Shown in pieces: positions 54,834 through 64,000 of a stretch of DNA of 64,000 nt. A program made the position numbers and the translations under genes. This DNA comes from Mesostigma viride (taxonomy: Eukaryota > Streptophyta > Mesostigmatophyceae > Mesostigmatales > Mesostigmataceae), in contig RPFO01000065.1 of the NCBI GenBank assembly GCA_009746045.1, positions 5,283,368 to 5,347,367 of the forward strand, in the 5' to 3' direction. Each line of letters opens with the position of its first letter. The stretch's first letter is position 1. The notes under the pieces were generated by a model. The model saw nothing but the letters and a program-made list of their open reading frames with translations. It was not told the DNA's origin and searched no databases.

Positions 54834-55367
54834 ATGCACAGGCGCAGGGTCGGCGGATCTCGCGGGCAAAGCTTTACCACCGATCAAACCCTGGTCGCGA
54901 CCCTGCTGCGGCTGTGGTTGCGCCGGGCCGAGGAGCACGCCACTGGGGTCGCCCTCGTGTACATGCCACGCCATGACATGTGGATTGCTAGATTCGAAGG
55001 GCCGCCAGGCATCCACGCGAAGGAGCAGGGGAAGGAGGGGTGGATGCCCGTGTTCCCCGGAGGACAGCATCTCGTCAGGGACGTGCTCGACGTCATGTTT
55101 GCGGTGGCGCGCAGGTTGACCCCCATGGCGGAGCTCATATGGGCGCTCCATCCAGGAAATCTCGGGGGCGCGACCGCCTATAATCTGAGAAGCGTCGGAG
55201 ACGAGGAAGCCGCGGCTGCCATTGAGCACAGCGATATGGGGCCCGGAATGTGGCGCGACAGGAACATCAGTGAGTGGGTCTTGTGGGACCCGGAAATGGG
55301 GGGAAGGGAAAGGAGAAGGAGGGGGGCAGATAGGGGGAGAGGGAGGGGGAGGGGGAGGGGGCGCTAG
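54834..55367 (+). CDS. Right-arm hypothetical ORF (177 aa)
   Basis: ATG 54834, preceded at about 54795-54813 by CTCGGCCCGAAAAAAATGC. The product has V-A-T-L-L-R-L-W-L-R-R-A-E-E, a strand-rich V-A-L-V-Y-M-P-R-H-D-M-W-I-A-R-F-E and A-M-E-L-I-W-A-L-H-P-G-like segments (P-M-A-E-L-I-W-A-L-H-P), then enters an Arg/Gly-rich low-complexity end. Not a family I recognise. It is duplicated in mirror image in the left arm. Confidence 0.45.
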   Translation: MHRRRVGGSRGQSFTTDQTLVATLLRLWLRRAEEHATGVALVYMPRHDMWIARFEGPPGIHAKEQGKEGWMPVFPGGQHLVRDVLDVMFAVARRLTPMAELIWALHPGNLGGATAYNLRSVGDEEAAAAIEHSDMGPGMWRDRNISEWVLWDPEMGGRERRRRGADRGRGRGRGRGR

Positions 55368-55394
55368 AAAGCCTACTCAGGGCAAGGGGGGCGG

Positions 55395-55452
55395 GCCGAC
55401 TCCGGGCCGACTCCGGGCCGACTCCGGGCCGACTCCGGGCCGACTCCGGGCC
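55395..55452. repeat. 11-bp tandem repeat (GCCGACTCCGG)n
   Basis: Five units in each arm (mirror at about 52903-52960), just upstream of the leader motif of the 123-aa ORF. Unit number is the same in both arms. Confidence 0.85.
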
Positions 55453-55496
55453 AACTCGGCTCGAAAAAATGCCAGCCATATGCGTGCATCACAGGC

Positions 55497-55868
55497 ATGA
55501 TCGCGCGACGAGTGCTAGCCGACGACCCCGAGGAAAAGCTCCGCCGCTGGCTGCGAGCCGGGCGCCGCATCCGACAGGACCTCGCCATCGTCTTCTCGCA
55601 GCCGACGAAGAAGTGGAGCGCCAGCTTCTGGGACGCGCGGGCCAGCTACCAAGGGGTCATACGCGTGCTGCCCCTGCCCCTGGGCCCGACAGAGATACCG
55701 AGGGGCGTGGGCCAGGGAGGGGGGAGCACCGTGCAGCGACTCCTGGGCGCCATGAGGCGTGTGGCGCCCGCCTCCGCCAGGGACCTCCTCGGCGCGCTGC
55801 ACCAGACCAGGCTCGACAAGGCACTCGACTCCGCGGCCGAGCAGCGGGCCTACTGGGGCATCGTCTAG
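55497..55868 (+). CDS. Right-arm hypothetical ORF (123 aa)
   Basis: ATG 55497, with leader CTCGGCTCGAAAAAATGCC about 25 bp upstream, nearly the same element and spacing as the gene at 54834. The protein is basic and helical (L-R-R-W-L-R-A-G-R-R-I-R-Q-D-L; V-Q-R-L-L-G-A-M-R-R-V), with no known domain. The intact right-arm copy against the frameshifted left-arm copy suggests the gene was once functional. Confidence 0.45.
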   Translation: MIARRVLADDPEEKLRRWLRAGRRIRQDLAIVFSQPTKKWSASFWDARASYQGVIRVLPLPLGPTEIPRGVGQGGGSTVQRLLGAMRRVAPASARDLLGALHQTRLDKALDSAAEQRAYWGIV

Positions 55869-56625
55869 GGGACCGTGAAGAGAAGCTTATCCAAGGGGAG
55901 AGAAGTCTATCACGCTCGAGAGGCGCCAACCCCGGGAGAGGGGGCGGCGGGCTTTAGGGGGGGTTAGAAGGTTATCCATGTTCGGGGGGCGGGAACGCGG
56001 GGGCGGGTGGCGGGGGGATCCCTCGGTGCCTCTCCCGCATCTGGCGGGGGGTCGCGGTGGATAGGATACTCTTGATAGACTTCTTTTTTACCGGGCGCCG
56101 GCAACAACTGTCCATATATACCCACCCTTGATACATCACCCATTGATACATTTTTGTAATTTTTCATAGCCATAAAATAGATTGTCTTTTTGGTCAAAAA
56201 AGAAGTATATCAAGTATATCCTATCCAAACTCGACCATCGAGAAGGGCGGGAGAGGGAGGGAACAAAATTGGCACACCCTCTCCAGCCATCGCCGGGGGG
56301 GGAGGGGTGATAAGCTTTGAACCGGGACTTTTGGACGCCGACGCCCGAGCAGGGGCTCGCGGGGGGGGGAAGGTGATAAACTTCTCCCAAAAAGGCTGTA
56401 CTTCTCTTTCAAAGTGGGGCGCCCGCACACAGAGACGCTCAGACACTCTCAGGGGCTGCCCAGGGTCCCAGGGGAGTACGGCAGGGTGCGCCGGCCCGTA
56501 CACCCTGGAGTACGGACAGGGTGTGTCAGGAACTGGACACGTGGCGCGACCTGCTCGGGCCCCTGCCAGCCCCGGGCGCGCTCTGACAAAGGGTGGGGGC
56601 GAGGGGTCGGTCACGAAGTTTCTAG

Positions 56626-57050
56626 TGCTGTGTGTGGGGCTTCAGTCTTCACCTGCCTACAGCCGGGTTGATGACTTGCATCCAAGTTTCGACCCGAAAT
56701 ACGACCTTGGGGGTGATTTCTTTAGTGCAGTTCGATCGGCCTTCACGAGAGCTATCAAAAGACACCCGAAAGTCCATCAGCAGGTCGGGGGGTCGCAAGT
56801 TATGGTAACTTAACGCCTTAAGTTGGGTTCACGCCTTAAGTTGGGTTGACCCGAAGAAACCCTCGAACCCAACTTAAGGCGTGAATGACTGTACCCTTAC
56901 CACCTGTACTTTGACCGTACATTTAGCCGCCCAAACAAAATCCAAAAAAATCGCAAAAATATGTCCCAGAAAGGTCATTTCACGTAGTATTTGATTAAAT
57001 TTTGAGGGAATTTTTTTGACAAACATTCCGACTTGGGCGAATTTTCTACG
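56626..57050. other. Spacer with a compound hairpin
   Basis: No gene seen. ACGCCTTAAGTTGGGTT occurs in tandem at 56813 and 56831 and inverted at 56865-56882, so alternative hairpins can form. Confidence 0.7.
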
Positions 57051-57054
57051 TGAC

Positions 57055-58345
57055 CCACCCCACAAACCCATGCACGCATGCCAGCCACCCCCACACCCAC
57101 GCACGCATGCCAGCCACCCCACGAGCCCACGCATGCATGCCAGCCACCCCCACAAACCCACGCATGCATGCAAGCCACCCCCCACATGCACGTGCATGCC
57201 AGCCACCCCCCACACCCACGTACGCATGCCAGCCACCCCCCACACCCACGCACGCATGCCAGCCACCCCCACACCCACGCACTTATGTCAGCCCCCCCCC
57301 CACACACGCACGCATGCCAGCCCCCCCCCAAACCCACACACGCGTGCCAGCCCCCCCCCACATGCACGCATGCATGCCAGCCACCCCACGAGCCCACGCA
57401 TGCATGCCAGCCACCCCCCAAACCCACACACGCGTGCCGTCCCCCCCACACCCACGCACGCATGCCAGCCTGCCCCACGAACCCAGGCACGCATGCCAGC
57501 CCCCCCTAAACCCACGCACTTATGTCAGCCCCCCCACACACCCACGCATGCATGCCAGCCCCCCCCCAAACCCACACACGCGTGCCAGCCCCCCCCCACA
57601 CACACGCATGCATGCCATCCCCCCCACAAACCCACACACGCGTGCCAGCCCCCCCCCAAACCCACGCACTTATGTCACCCCCCCCACACACACACGCATG
57701 CATGCCCCCCCCCCCAAACCCACACACGCGTGCCAGCCCCCCCCACATGCACGCATGCATGCCAGCCACCCCACAAACCCACTTATGCATGCCACCCCCG
57801 TCACCAACGTACGCATGCCGTGCCCCCCCGACACCCACGCACGCATGCCAGCCTGCCCCGCCCCACATGCGTGCATGGAAGCTCCCCCCCACACCCACGC
57901 ATGCATGCCAGCCACCCCACAAACCCATGCACGCATGCCAGCCACCCCACACCCACGCACGCATGCCACCCCCCCACAAACCCACGCATGCATGCCAGCC
58001 ACGCCCCACATGCACGCATGCATGACAGCCACCCCCACATGCACGTGCATGCCAGCCACCCCCCACACCCACATACGCATGCCAGCCACCCCCCACACCC
58101 ATGCACGCATGGCAGCCACCCCACAAACCCACGCATGCATGCCAGCCACCCCCCACATGCACGCATGCATGCCAGCCACCCCCCGCATGCACGTGCATGC
58201 TAGCCACCCCCCACACCCACGTACGCATGCCAGCCACCCCCCACACCCACGCACGCATGGCAGCCACCCCACGAACCCAGGCACACATGCCAGCCACCCC
58301 CTAAACCCACGCATGCATGGCAGCTCCCCACCACACCCACGAATG
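57055..58345. repeat. Minisatellite array, about 30-bp C-rich units with GCATGCATGCCAGCC core
   Basis: More than 40 degenerate units of the form CCCACGCA(C/T)GCATGCCAGCCACCCC. Variants with ACATGCACGCATGCATGCC, CACACGCGTGCC and ACTTATGTCAGCC recur in higher-order blocks. It lacks stop codons in several frames, so long His/Pro/Cys-rich open frames on both strands are artefacts. Likely host satellite DNA, perhaps heterochromatic or subtelomeric; no telomere repeat was seen beside it. Confidence 0.95.
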
Positions 58346-59216
58346 GAGAGGGCTAGCCTGCCACGCCCCACGGTCGCGCACAAGGGCACTGTCGAGTCAT
58401 GTACAAAACATTGTCTACATGAAGTCGTAGTGGGCATGACCGAATTGGTGCATGTGTTTACAAAGGATTGCCACTCAATGAATAATAATGAATGATGAAC
58501 ATGGGAGTTTGCATGGAAGTGTTTGGTCGTTATGGCTGCCGGCCGCTTGCCAAAAGCGGTACCCACATTGTGTCCTGCATGGCTTAGCTGCATTGTGAGT
58601 TTCAGTTATTAGGAAGTAATGAGTAAGGAAATACTTGCATGCAATGAACGGCGACGTCTCACAATATACAGTACTATTCGGACTGGGTTGATGTACTAGT
58701 AGTAGGACGCGTGCTGGACGTGCCCGTGAGGGACGCAGCGTGGGATCGACGATGCGGCGGGCCGGCGCGAGCGCGCGCGATGGGAAGCCCCCAAAGGAAG
58801 TCCGCCGAGCGTTCGCCCCCCGGCGTAGGGGCCGGGCCGGTCCGCGGGCTCAACCCGGCGGGTCGAAGCTTTCGGCGGGGGCCTCAGGGCCCCTGGTGGC
58901 GTAGTGCGTCCGAAAAAGTGGGGGGCCTTGGCCCCCCCACTAGTCCTAAGATTAGGACTGAGTTGAACTCAGTCCTAAGAATAGGTGCAGGTAGCCAGGT
59001 ACGTACGACGTGTTAAGTTGATACGCTTAGCCATCTGTATTTTTCGGGCCCTAACTTTACAGATCTGTAAAAAGCCGGCTCTATTAACTATTAGGCTGTT
59101 GTTCTGATGTCGCAACTCGGCGTAAGATCCAAGTCATCCAACGCTGAGTATCTTCGGTTCTTGTCTGTTTGTGATGGCATGCTGAATTGCTGTTGTGTCC
59201 TGGGCTCCTGGCACTC

Positions 59217-59280
59217 GGCCTTTCCAAATCTCTGCTGCCCATGTGCGGCGCGGGCCACAACAACTCAACAACAACACCGA
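59217..59280 (+). mobile_element. Truncated retroposon 3' end with CAACA-type tail
   Basis: Ends CGGCGCGGGCCACAACAACT plus a CAACA-rich tail and is flanked by GGCACTC (59210-59216 and 59281-59287). The short flank makes the duplication tentative. Confidence 0.5.
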
Positions 59281-59607
59281 GGCACTCTGACCTCTGAGAG
59301 GAGGGGTGACATGAGACATCTCCAGGCAAAATTTCCTGGATACTAGGGGCCCGTCCCAGAGCCTGACTGCTGCGGTAAGCGCCGGCCCCTGAATTGAATT
59401 AGGGGCTGGCGAGTAAAACGAGGGTCGGCGGCGGTGGCCCCGTATTACTGGCCCCCAATAGCGCAGCGCTACGTGGCCGAGCTGCGGCACCACGTGGCAA
59501 GATGCGGCACCACGTGGCAAGATGAGGCGCCACGTGGCTTGATGAGGCGCCACGTGGCTTGATGCCGGCATGCCTCTCCGGCGACAGGCAATTACTGGGC
59601 AAGACAT

Positions 59608-59720
59608 ATCACAGTACCCTAGTACCATCCGATCTACTTACGTCGCTAAACTATCTCTGTTGGATATGACCGGCGTGGGATTCCAACTGAACTGAACTGA
59701 ACTGAACTGAACTGAACTGA
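59608..59720 (+). mobile_element. Retroposon insertion with (ACTGA)n tail and 14-bp target duplication
   Basis: ACTGGGCAAGACAT flanks it at 59594-59607 and 59721-59734. The 113-bp insert ends in CGGCGTGGGATTCC followed by about eight ACTGA units. This is target-primed insertion structure of a truncated non-LTR element or SINE. Confidence 0.75.
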
Positions 59721-60153
59721 ACTGGGCAAGACATCTGCAGACTGCATGACAGTATAGCGCGGCGCGGCGTGAGGATGGATGTTGACACAGTTTTTTGTGC
59801 AAGGCATCCGTAGGCCCGTACATAGCTGGCATCCGGGGCATGGCAAGATGGGACGCCACGTGGCATGATGCCGCATGCCGCGCCTGCTGTACAATATGGG
59901 GGCCCGAAATCTAGGGCTGGCGGCTGCATAAAAATTCGGCCCCTGGAATCTCCCCTATAGGGGCCGAAAAGATGGGGGCTAGCTAGAATTGGTGCCGGTA
60001 GCTGCACGGGCCCCTAGTATGGAAATAGGGGCCAGACATTCTGGACCGGCGGCTGCAGGATCCGGCCCCTATTTAGCTTGGCTCAATGTCACCCCTCCTC
60101 CTCTGAGTGGCTCTGACCTCTGTGTCCGCTATTTAATAACCCTGTCTGACTCC

Positions 60154-60190
60154 CGGCGCGGGAATAAACTCAACTCAACTCAACTCAACC
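60154..60190 (+). mobile_element. Retroposon 3' end with (CTCAA)n tail
   Basis: CGGCGCGGGAATAAA followed by CTCAA units, matching the termini at 59217, 59608 and 60242. Target duplication not identified. Confidence 0.4.
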
Positions 60191-60241
60191 CGTCAACCGC
60201 CGACTGTTATTACGACAGAGAGACACACGTAATCGGATTCG

Positions 60242-60281
60242 CCCATGTGCGGCGTGGGATACAACTAACTTACTAACTAAC
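60242..60281 (+). mobile_element. 40-bp retroposon insertion with 12-bp target duplication
   Basis: TAATCGGATTCG occurs at 60230-60241 and 60282-60293. The insert is CCCATGTGCGGCGTGGGATA followed by an ACTAA-type tail and matches the 3' end at 59238. It is an extreme 5' truncation. Confidence 0.75.
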
Positions 60282-60618
60282 TAATCGGATTCGAAGAGGG
60301 TGGCGTTACAACTTTTTCAGCAGCTTGACGATTTGGACAGCCCTCGGATTGCCATTAGCCGCTGCATCCTGCTGCATCAAAGAATGATTGCGCAGATTGC
60401 GTAGTTATTGCATGCCTGGTAGGCGGACACCGGCGATCGTGGGTGTACAGGAGAGCAAGGCCCAAGGACAGGTGAGGCCGGGAAGGAATTTCCAGCGCAA
60501 CGTGAGTCCAAACCCGTTTGGAAACAGGAACGTGGCCTCTTGGATTTCAATGACGAGCGAGGGAGGGTACGAAGAATAGTGTCGGGCTACAGTGATCTTG
60601 AAAGGGACATAGCTGGAA

Positions 60619-63575
60619 ATGTGGTCGCGTGAGTTCCTCTTAACACTTGTTGCCGCCTTGGCTGTGGCGAGTTCAGGTACGTTCTTTAGGCCGCTCAGAG
60701 CGTCCCGCAATGCCAGGCTGTTATGATAGCCCGGCCCCATAGATGCTAGACCTCTGTTTTTGAATTCCAATGCTGCCGGCTAACATTCGGTTCTAAACCT
60801 GCCGGGTCCCGTGCGAGTAGAGAGAAGGTGTGACTGCCTGGGTATTCTTCTTTCTCAGAAATAATGCTGGTCGTCCATGCTCCTTGCCATGCAGCCAGCT
60901 GCTGCGTTTGAAATGAAGTTAGCAGTTTTGTTGGCTGGAAGGGAATTCAGGTCGTTATGTGCTTTGTACACATATTTGCCTGGTTTTTTACTTTCTACAC
61001 TGTCATCTTTGTGTCCGCTTTTCAAAAACCCTCGTCTTCAAGAGGAAGGAGTCTCAGGCAGAGACAAAGCTTTTTTCTACTGGGAAAAATGACATGGCTA
61101 ATCACCCTGGCTTTAGCTGGCTGATCCTATGTATGATTCAGAGCAGCGCCGTAGCTGCTTCATGAGATAGGTCTTTTGTCTGGTTTTGCGACTGTGCTGG
61201 TTCAGGTTGACCATGGCATCCACTTGTGCTCTGCACATACATGCCACAGGAAATTTAGGGTATTGTTGGTTTTGAGAGGACCTCATATATTGGGCAGTGA
61301 ACATCCTTTTTTTTTTCTTTCACAGCTTCGTGTTAAAGGACAGCTAATGAAGCTATAAAAAGGGATTTGCGTGTTACCCGAGCTGGCTGAACGGTCCAGG
61401 CCTTCAACGGCTATTTTTATTCAGGTGGATAGAACAGGTTTTCGTAGTAGTTTGCATTAAGCATATTCTTTCGCACAGGAGAAGGCAAGCAGACCAGATT
61501 ATCTTGCCTAGAATGCCCATCGTGCATCTCATTCAAGTGGCCCATGGTAGCCATGTTCACTTTCTTTCTGTGTCAGTACGTGATGTCCGCAGCCTCTTGC
61601 ATGTGGTCCTTTCCCCATACACGCCAACTTGGCCATGTTAAGTTCTGGGGGGTCACTGACGTCGGTTGACTAGGGGTAGGATTGGCTAGAGCACCATTTG
61701 CTAGAGCACTATATGTCGTTGTGTTGATACTGCCTGGGTGTCCCCACCGTGTATGGGCTGCTGCAGCCTTGCCTCGTCCTTGCTTGCACGTGTTATCCCA
61801 ACATGCGATATGATGGCGTCCTTTGTGGCCCTGGCACCCACGGTGAAAGAGAGTGGGACACGTCCTGGCAGTAGCATGGGTGCAACAGGAGCTGCTCATG
61901 CATGCCTGTCCCGCCAGCTGTCTTTATGGAACCACATGGCCCATCCCTTGCGTGTCTATCGCCACCACCAACCGTGCGTCCACGCATGCACATGCCTCGG
62001 TGCGCATTGGTGGGTGCTCGTGTTGTTTTGCTCTATTGCAGTGCCATTGGCCCTCGGGGGGTGCCCGGGCATTGGCTCTGCCACGGTGGCCGACTTGACT
62101 GATAATTTGGACCCGTTTGCGGGCGCGGGCGGGGCGCTCTGGCGGCTGGTGCGCCGCATCGGCTCCGACCCAATGCCTGGGTCCACCAACTACTTCTTCC
62201 CCGAGCAGGACAACCTGGGTGGGCTGATCACGTTCGGCGGCTACCCCGACATAAACTCGGCCTACTCGTGGACAGTCCCGTTTGGGGAATGGGACCAGAT
62301 CCTGTTCATCACGGGGGACAGCTCCGCGTGGATGATCATGAACAAGGGCGAGCTGTTCAACAGGGTGGGCGGGTCGGGCGCCTACTTCACCTCCTATGCG
62401 AGCTCGGCACGCTGCGTGAAGCGGTCGCACTGGAGTGCGAACGAGTACACGGTCACTATGAACTTTGACAGCGGCCGCCCAGAGCACCCGTACATCTACC
62501 ACACGGACGGTGATGACACCACGTGCATGTACGGCGAGCTCAACAAGGCGTACCCGCTGCCGATATATGCCACCGTGCCCGCGGGAGGACAACCCTGGCC
62601 TGTGGAGACGGTGGGCGATGACGCGACACGCTCCACGCAGGCACGCGAACACGGCGGCATCAACATCTTTGTGCGCAAGGGTACGCGGCGGCGATGTTTC
62701 AACACGCCCGGACTTGTATCGCTGAGGACTTGTTGGGTTTGATTTGTGCAGCGTGCGTCGGACTGGTGTGGGTATGAACGCTACCAGGCTGGCATAAGGG
62801 TAGCGGGAGGCGGGGGCGGGGGGTGGGGGCGGGGGGCGGGGGGCGGGGGGCGGGGGGTGGGGGCGGGGGGCAGGGCATGGGGGGTGAGCGGGGCTTGGAT
62901 TGTTTTCTTCCATTTGACCAAGTCGCCAGCCATGTCAGGGGCACACCTGGTGGTCATTATTCCACCAGTCTGTTCCCCTCCCTGTCACTGTGTTTTCCTG
63001 TGGCCCTGGTTCTGTATACCATCCACCCACCTATGTTCCCCGTGCACCTCCCAACCATGCTACTCAAGTGGCCCACGATGTTTAATCGCCAGTTGGTTGG
63101 GCCGAGTGCACACCGCCTATGGCAGTTGGTCCACGATGTACATGGTTAAGTATAAAAGGCAGGGGCCGCCCCACAAGTGGCCTGGCTGCCCTCCCTGGCA
63201 TGATGTTCTCACACGGGCGGGGCTGGGCAAGTGGTGTGGCATTTGCTCCTGGCGTTCCCCCGGGGGATGCCAGCAGCACCTTTACTACTAGAGGTGTCTC
63301 CGCAGGAGCTACTGCTTGCCGCACCATGGGTCAGCACAGGCCTCTTCCGCATGTCTCAGCTCTCACCCCTTGTCCCCTGCGTGCCATCTGGCGGCTGCTG
63401 GTCGGCGCGTGCCTGCTGCACCCAACAGCTGTGGCCACATGCACCACGAACGACGACTGTGCGGACGGCATCATCTGCAACGGCGATGAGGTCTGCAACT
63501 CCGGCACCTGCGGGGCAGGCACGCACACATGCGGCAGTGACATCTGCGACGTCACGCGGGATGTGTGTGTCGCCG
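60619..63575 (+). CDS. Host-like secreted protein gene, three exons seen, continues beyond the window
   Basis: Exon 1 (60619-60676) encodes a signal peptide, M-W-S-R-E-F-L-L-T-L-V-A-A-L-A-V-A-S-S, and ends G|GTACGT. Exon 2 (62042-62680, acceptor CTCTATTGCAG) encodes a Trp/Tyr/Gly-rich ectodomain (D-N-L-G-G-L-I-T-F-G-G-Y-P-D; I-L-F-I-T-G-D-S-S-A-W-M-I-M-N) and ends AAGG|GTACGC. Exon 3 (63429-63575 or from 63360) is Cys-rich (C-T-T-N-D-D-C-A-D-G-I-I-C-N-G-D-E-V-C) and ends at GTAAGT. All junctions are phase 1, consistent with modular exons. Family not identified. Alternative: exon 3 may start a separate gene, since a hydrophobic run with a TATAAAAG box (63150) and ATG 63326 precedes it. Intron positions are predictions. 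Confidence 0.5.
62804..62882 (+). repeat. G-rich tract with G-quadruplex potential
   Basis: About 80 bp of GGGGCGGGGGG-type runs in the presumed intron 2 of the secreted-protein gene; more than four runs of at least four G. Confidence 0.9.
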
Positions 63576-64000
63576 GTAAGTATGTCAGTGGCCATGCGGT
63601 CACCAGCCCTATGCGTGTGGCACGCAGCATGGCTGAGTGGGGCACTCACACATGAAGCGAGGGGGGGCAGATAACATTCATTAGTCGGGATGGTGTTCCC
63701 TTTTCCCTGACACCATCGGCACGCATGCCTGTCCTCCTTGGTAAGAAGGTGCTTGACGCCCACCCGGGATCATCCATCACACTTCCATGCAGTGGGCAAT
63801 TTATAACATGGGTGCCTCACCTGGACGATTCTTCACCCTGCCCAACATTTGAAATGATGAGGGCATTTCCCCCGTTTTTTCAGGATACCTGGCGGTGATT
63901 TCCATGGAAGCCCCATAGCTTCGTAATGCAGCAAGGTTGGATTTCAGTTTGTACCGCCATGTTCAGGAAGACTGATCAACGCCAAGCGCTGCGCAGGCCC
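63576..64000. other. Right-edge DNA, probably intron of the host-like gene
   Basis: Starts with the GTAAGT donor of the Cys-rich exon. No further exon could be assigned with confidence before the window ends. Confidence 0.4.

Larger units (their letters stand above)
51733..56625. repeat. 4.9-kb near-perfect palindrome (two arms of about 2.44 kb)
   Basis: Left arm 51733-54176 and right arm 54177-56625 are reverse complements with no spacer; the centre is AAAATGC|GCATTTT within GGGAGTAAAATGCGCATTTT. Arms differ by a handful of changes: run-length differences (G5/C6 next to the centre, C5/C6 in the 123-aa ORF) and substitutions (AGTTGTGG vs AGTTGTTG; ACCGCTTGG vs ACCCCTTGG). Each arm carries two ORFs pointing away from the centre. 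Candidate explanations are a fold-back duplication, fused hairpin-type viral genome ends, or an assembly fold-back. Confidence 0.9.
58346..60618. other. Host-like non-coding DNA with retroposon remnants
   Basis: No gene is supported. Features include a compound AGTCCTAA/TTAGGACT hairpin at about 58940-58978, 20-bp CACGTGG-containing tandem units at 59483-59565 (four copies), and four retroposon 3' ends. Confidence 0.6.

Noticed and set aside
57016-58495. Long His/Pro/Cys-rich open frames on both strands across the minisatellite (up to 481 codons)
   Set aside because: They exist in several frames at once because the repeat lacks stop codons; no gene-like structure.
63150-63157. TATAAAAG box as the promoter of a separate gene
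   Set aside because: Not excluded, but phase-1 splice compatibility with the upstream exons makes an intronic location equally likely, so it is mentioned only as the alternative.

Overview
The window looks like nuclear DNA of a GC-rich eukaryotic alga, most likely a green alga, carrying a large insertion derived from a giant DNA virus (Nucleocytoviricota), with retroelements around and inside it. Support for a eukaryotic host comes from a Copia-type retroelement relic, a tyrosine-recombinase retrotransposon with split direct repeats, minisatellite and microsatellite DNA, retroposon 3' ends with target-site duplications, and a secreted host-like gene built of phase-1 exons. The host assignment is inference; no rRNA or organelle marker is present.

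Layout. 1-7.6 kb: a decayed Copia-type element on the minus strand (gag-like region with a 26-codon Asn run, zinc knuckle, integrase, protease-like motif, reverse transcriptase and RNase H, broken by frameshifts). 8.0-42.7 kb: a dense, mostly intact block of virus-like genes on both strands with short AT-rich spacers. It includes a class II (adenosylcobalamin-type) ribonucleotide reductase with two introns, a SET-domain protein, a Rieske oxygenase, a Bro-N/KilA-N-like protein, an F-box-like zinc-head protein, four fibre/adhesin-like proteins (one of 2213 residues), three paralogous small membrane proteins, four proteins sharing a C-x3-T-x2-G-x2-C...C-x2-H head, and tandem repeat arrays at 11.85-12.36 and 32.79-33.23 kb. 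No capsid, DNA polymerase or packaging ATPase gene is visible, so this is part of a viral genome or a partly lost one.

44.2-50.95 kb: a second virus-like gene, paralogous to the one at 41.5-42.7 kb, is split by a nearly intact 5.5-kb Ngaro/PAT/Kangaroo-like tyrosine-recombinase retrotransposon (gag; RT-RNase H-recombinase) with A1-ORFs-B1-A2-B2 repeats. 51.7-56.6 kb: an almost perfect 4.9-kb palindrome (arms about 2.44 kb) whose arms each carry two outward-pointing ORFs with the same leader motif. 57.05-58.35 kb: a roughly 30-bp His/Pro-encoding minisatellite. 58.4-64 kb: host-like DNA with clustered retroposon 3' ends and exons of a secreted protein gene running off the right edge.

How it fits together. 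The viral block combines nucleotide metabolism (RNR), host-chromatin and ubiquitin-type interfaces (SET, F-box-like), a redox enzyme, and a large investment in fibre-like surface proteins. Single-base frameshifts in the RNR and in one fibre gene, and the retrotransposon inside a viral gene, indicate that the block is an endogenous element beginning to decay; sequencing error is the main alternative for the single-base lesions.
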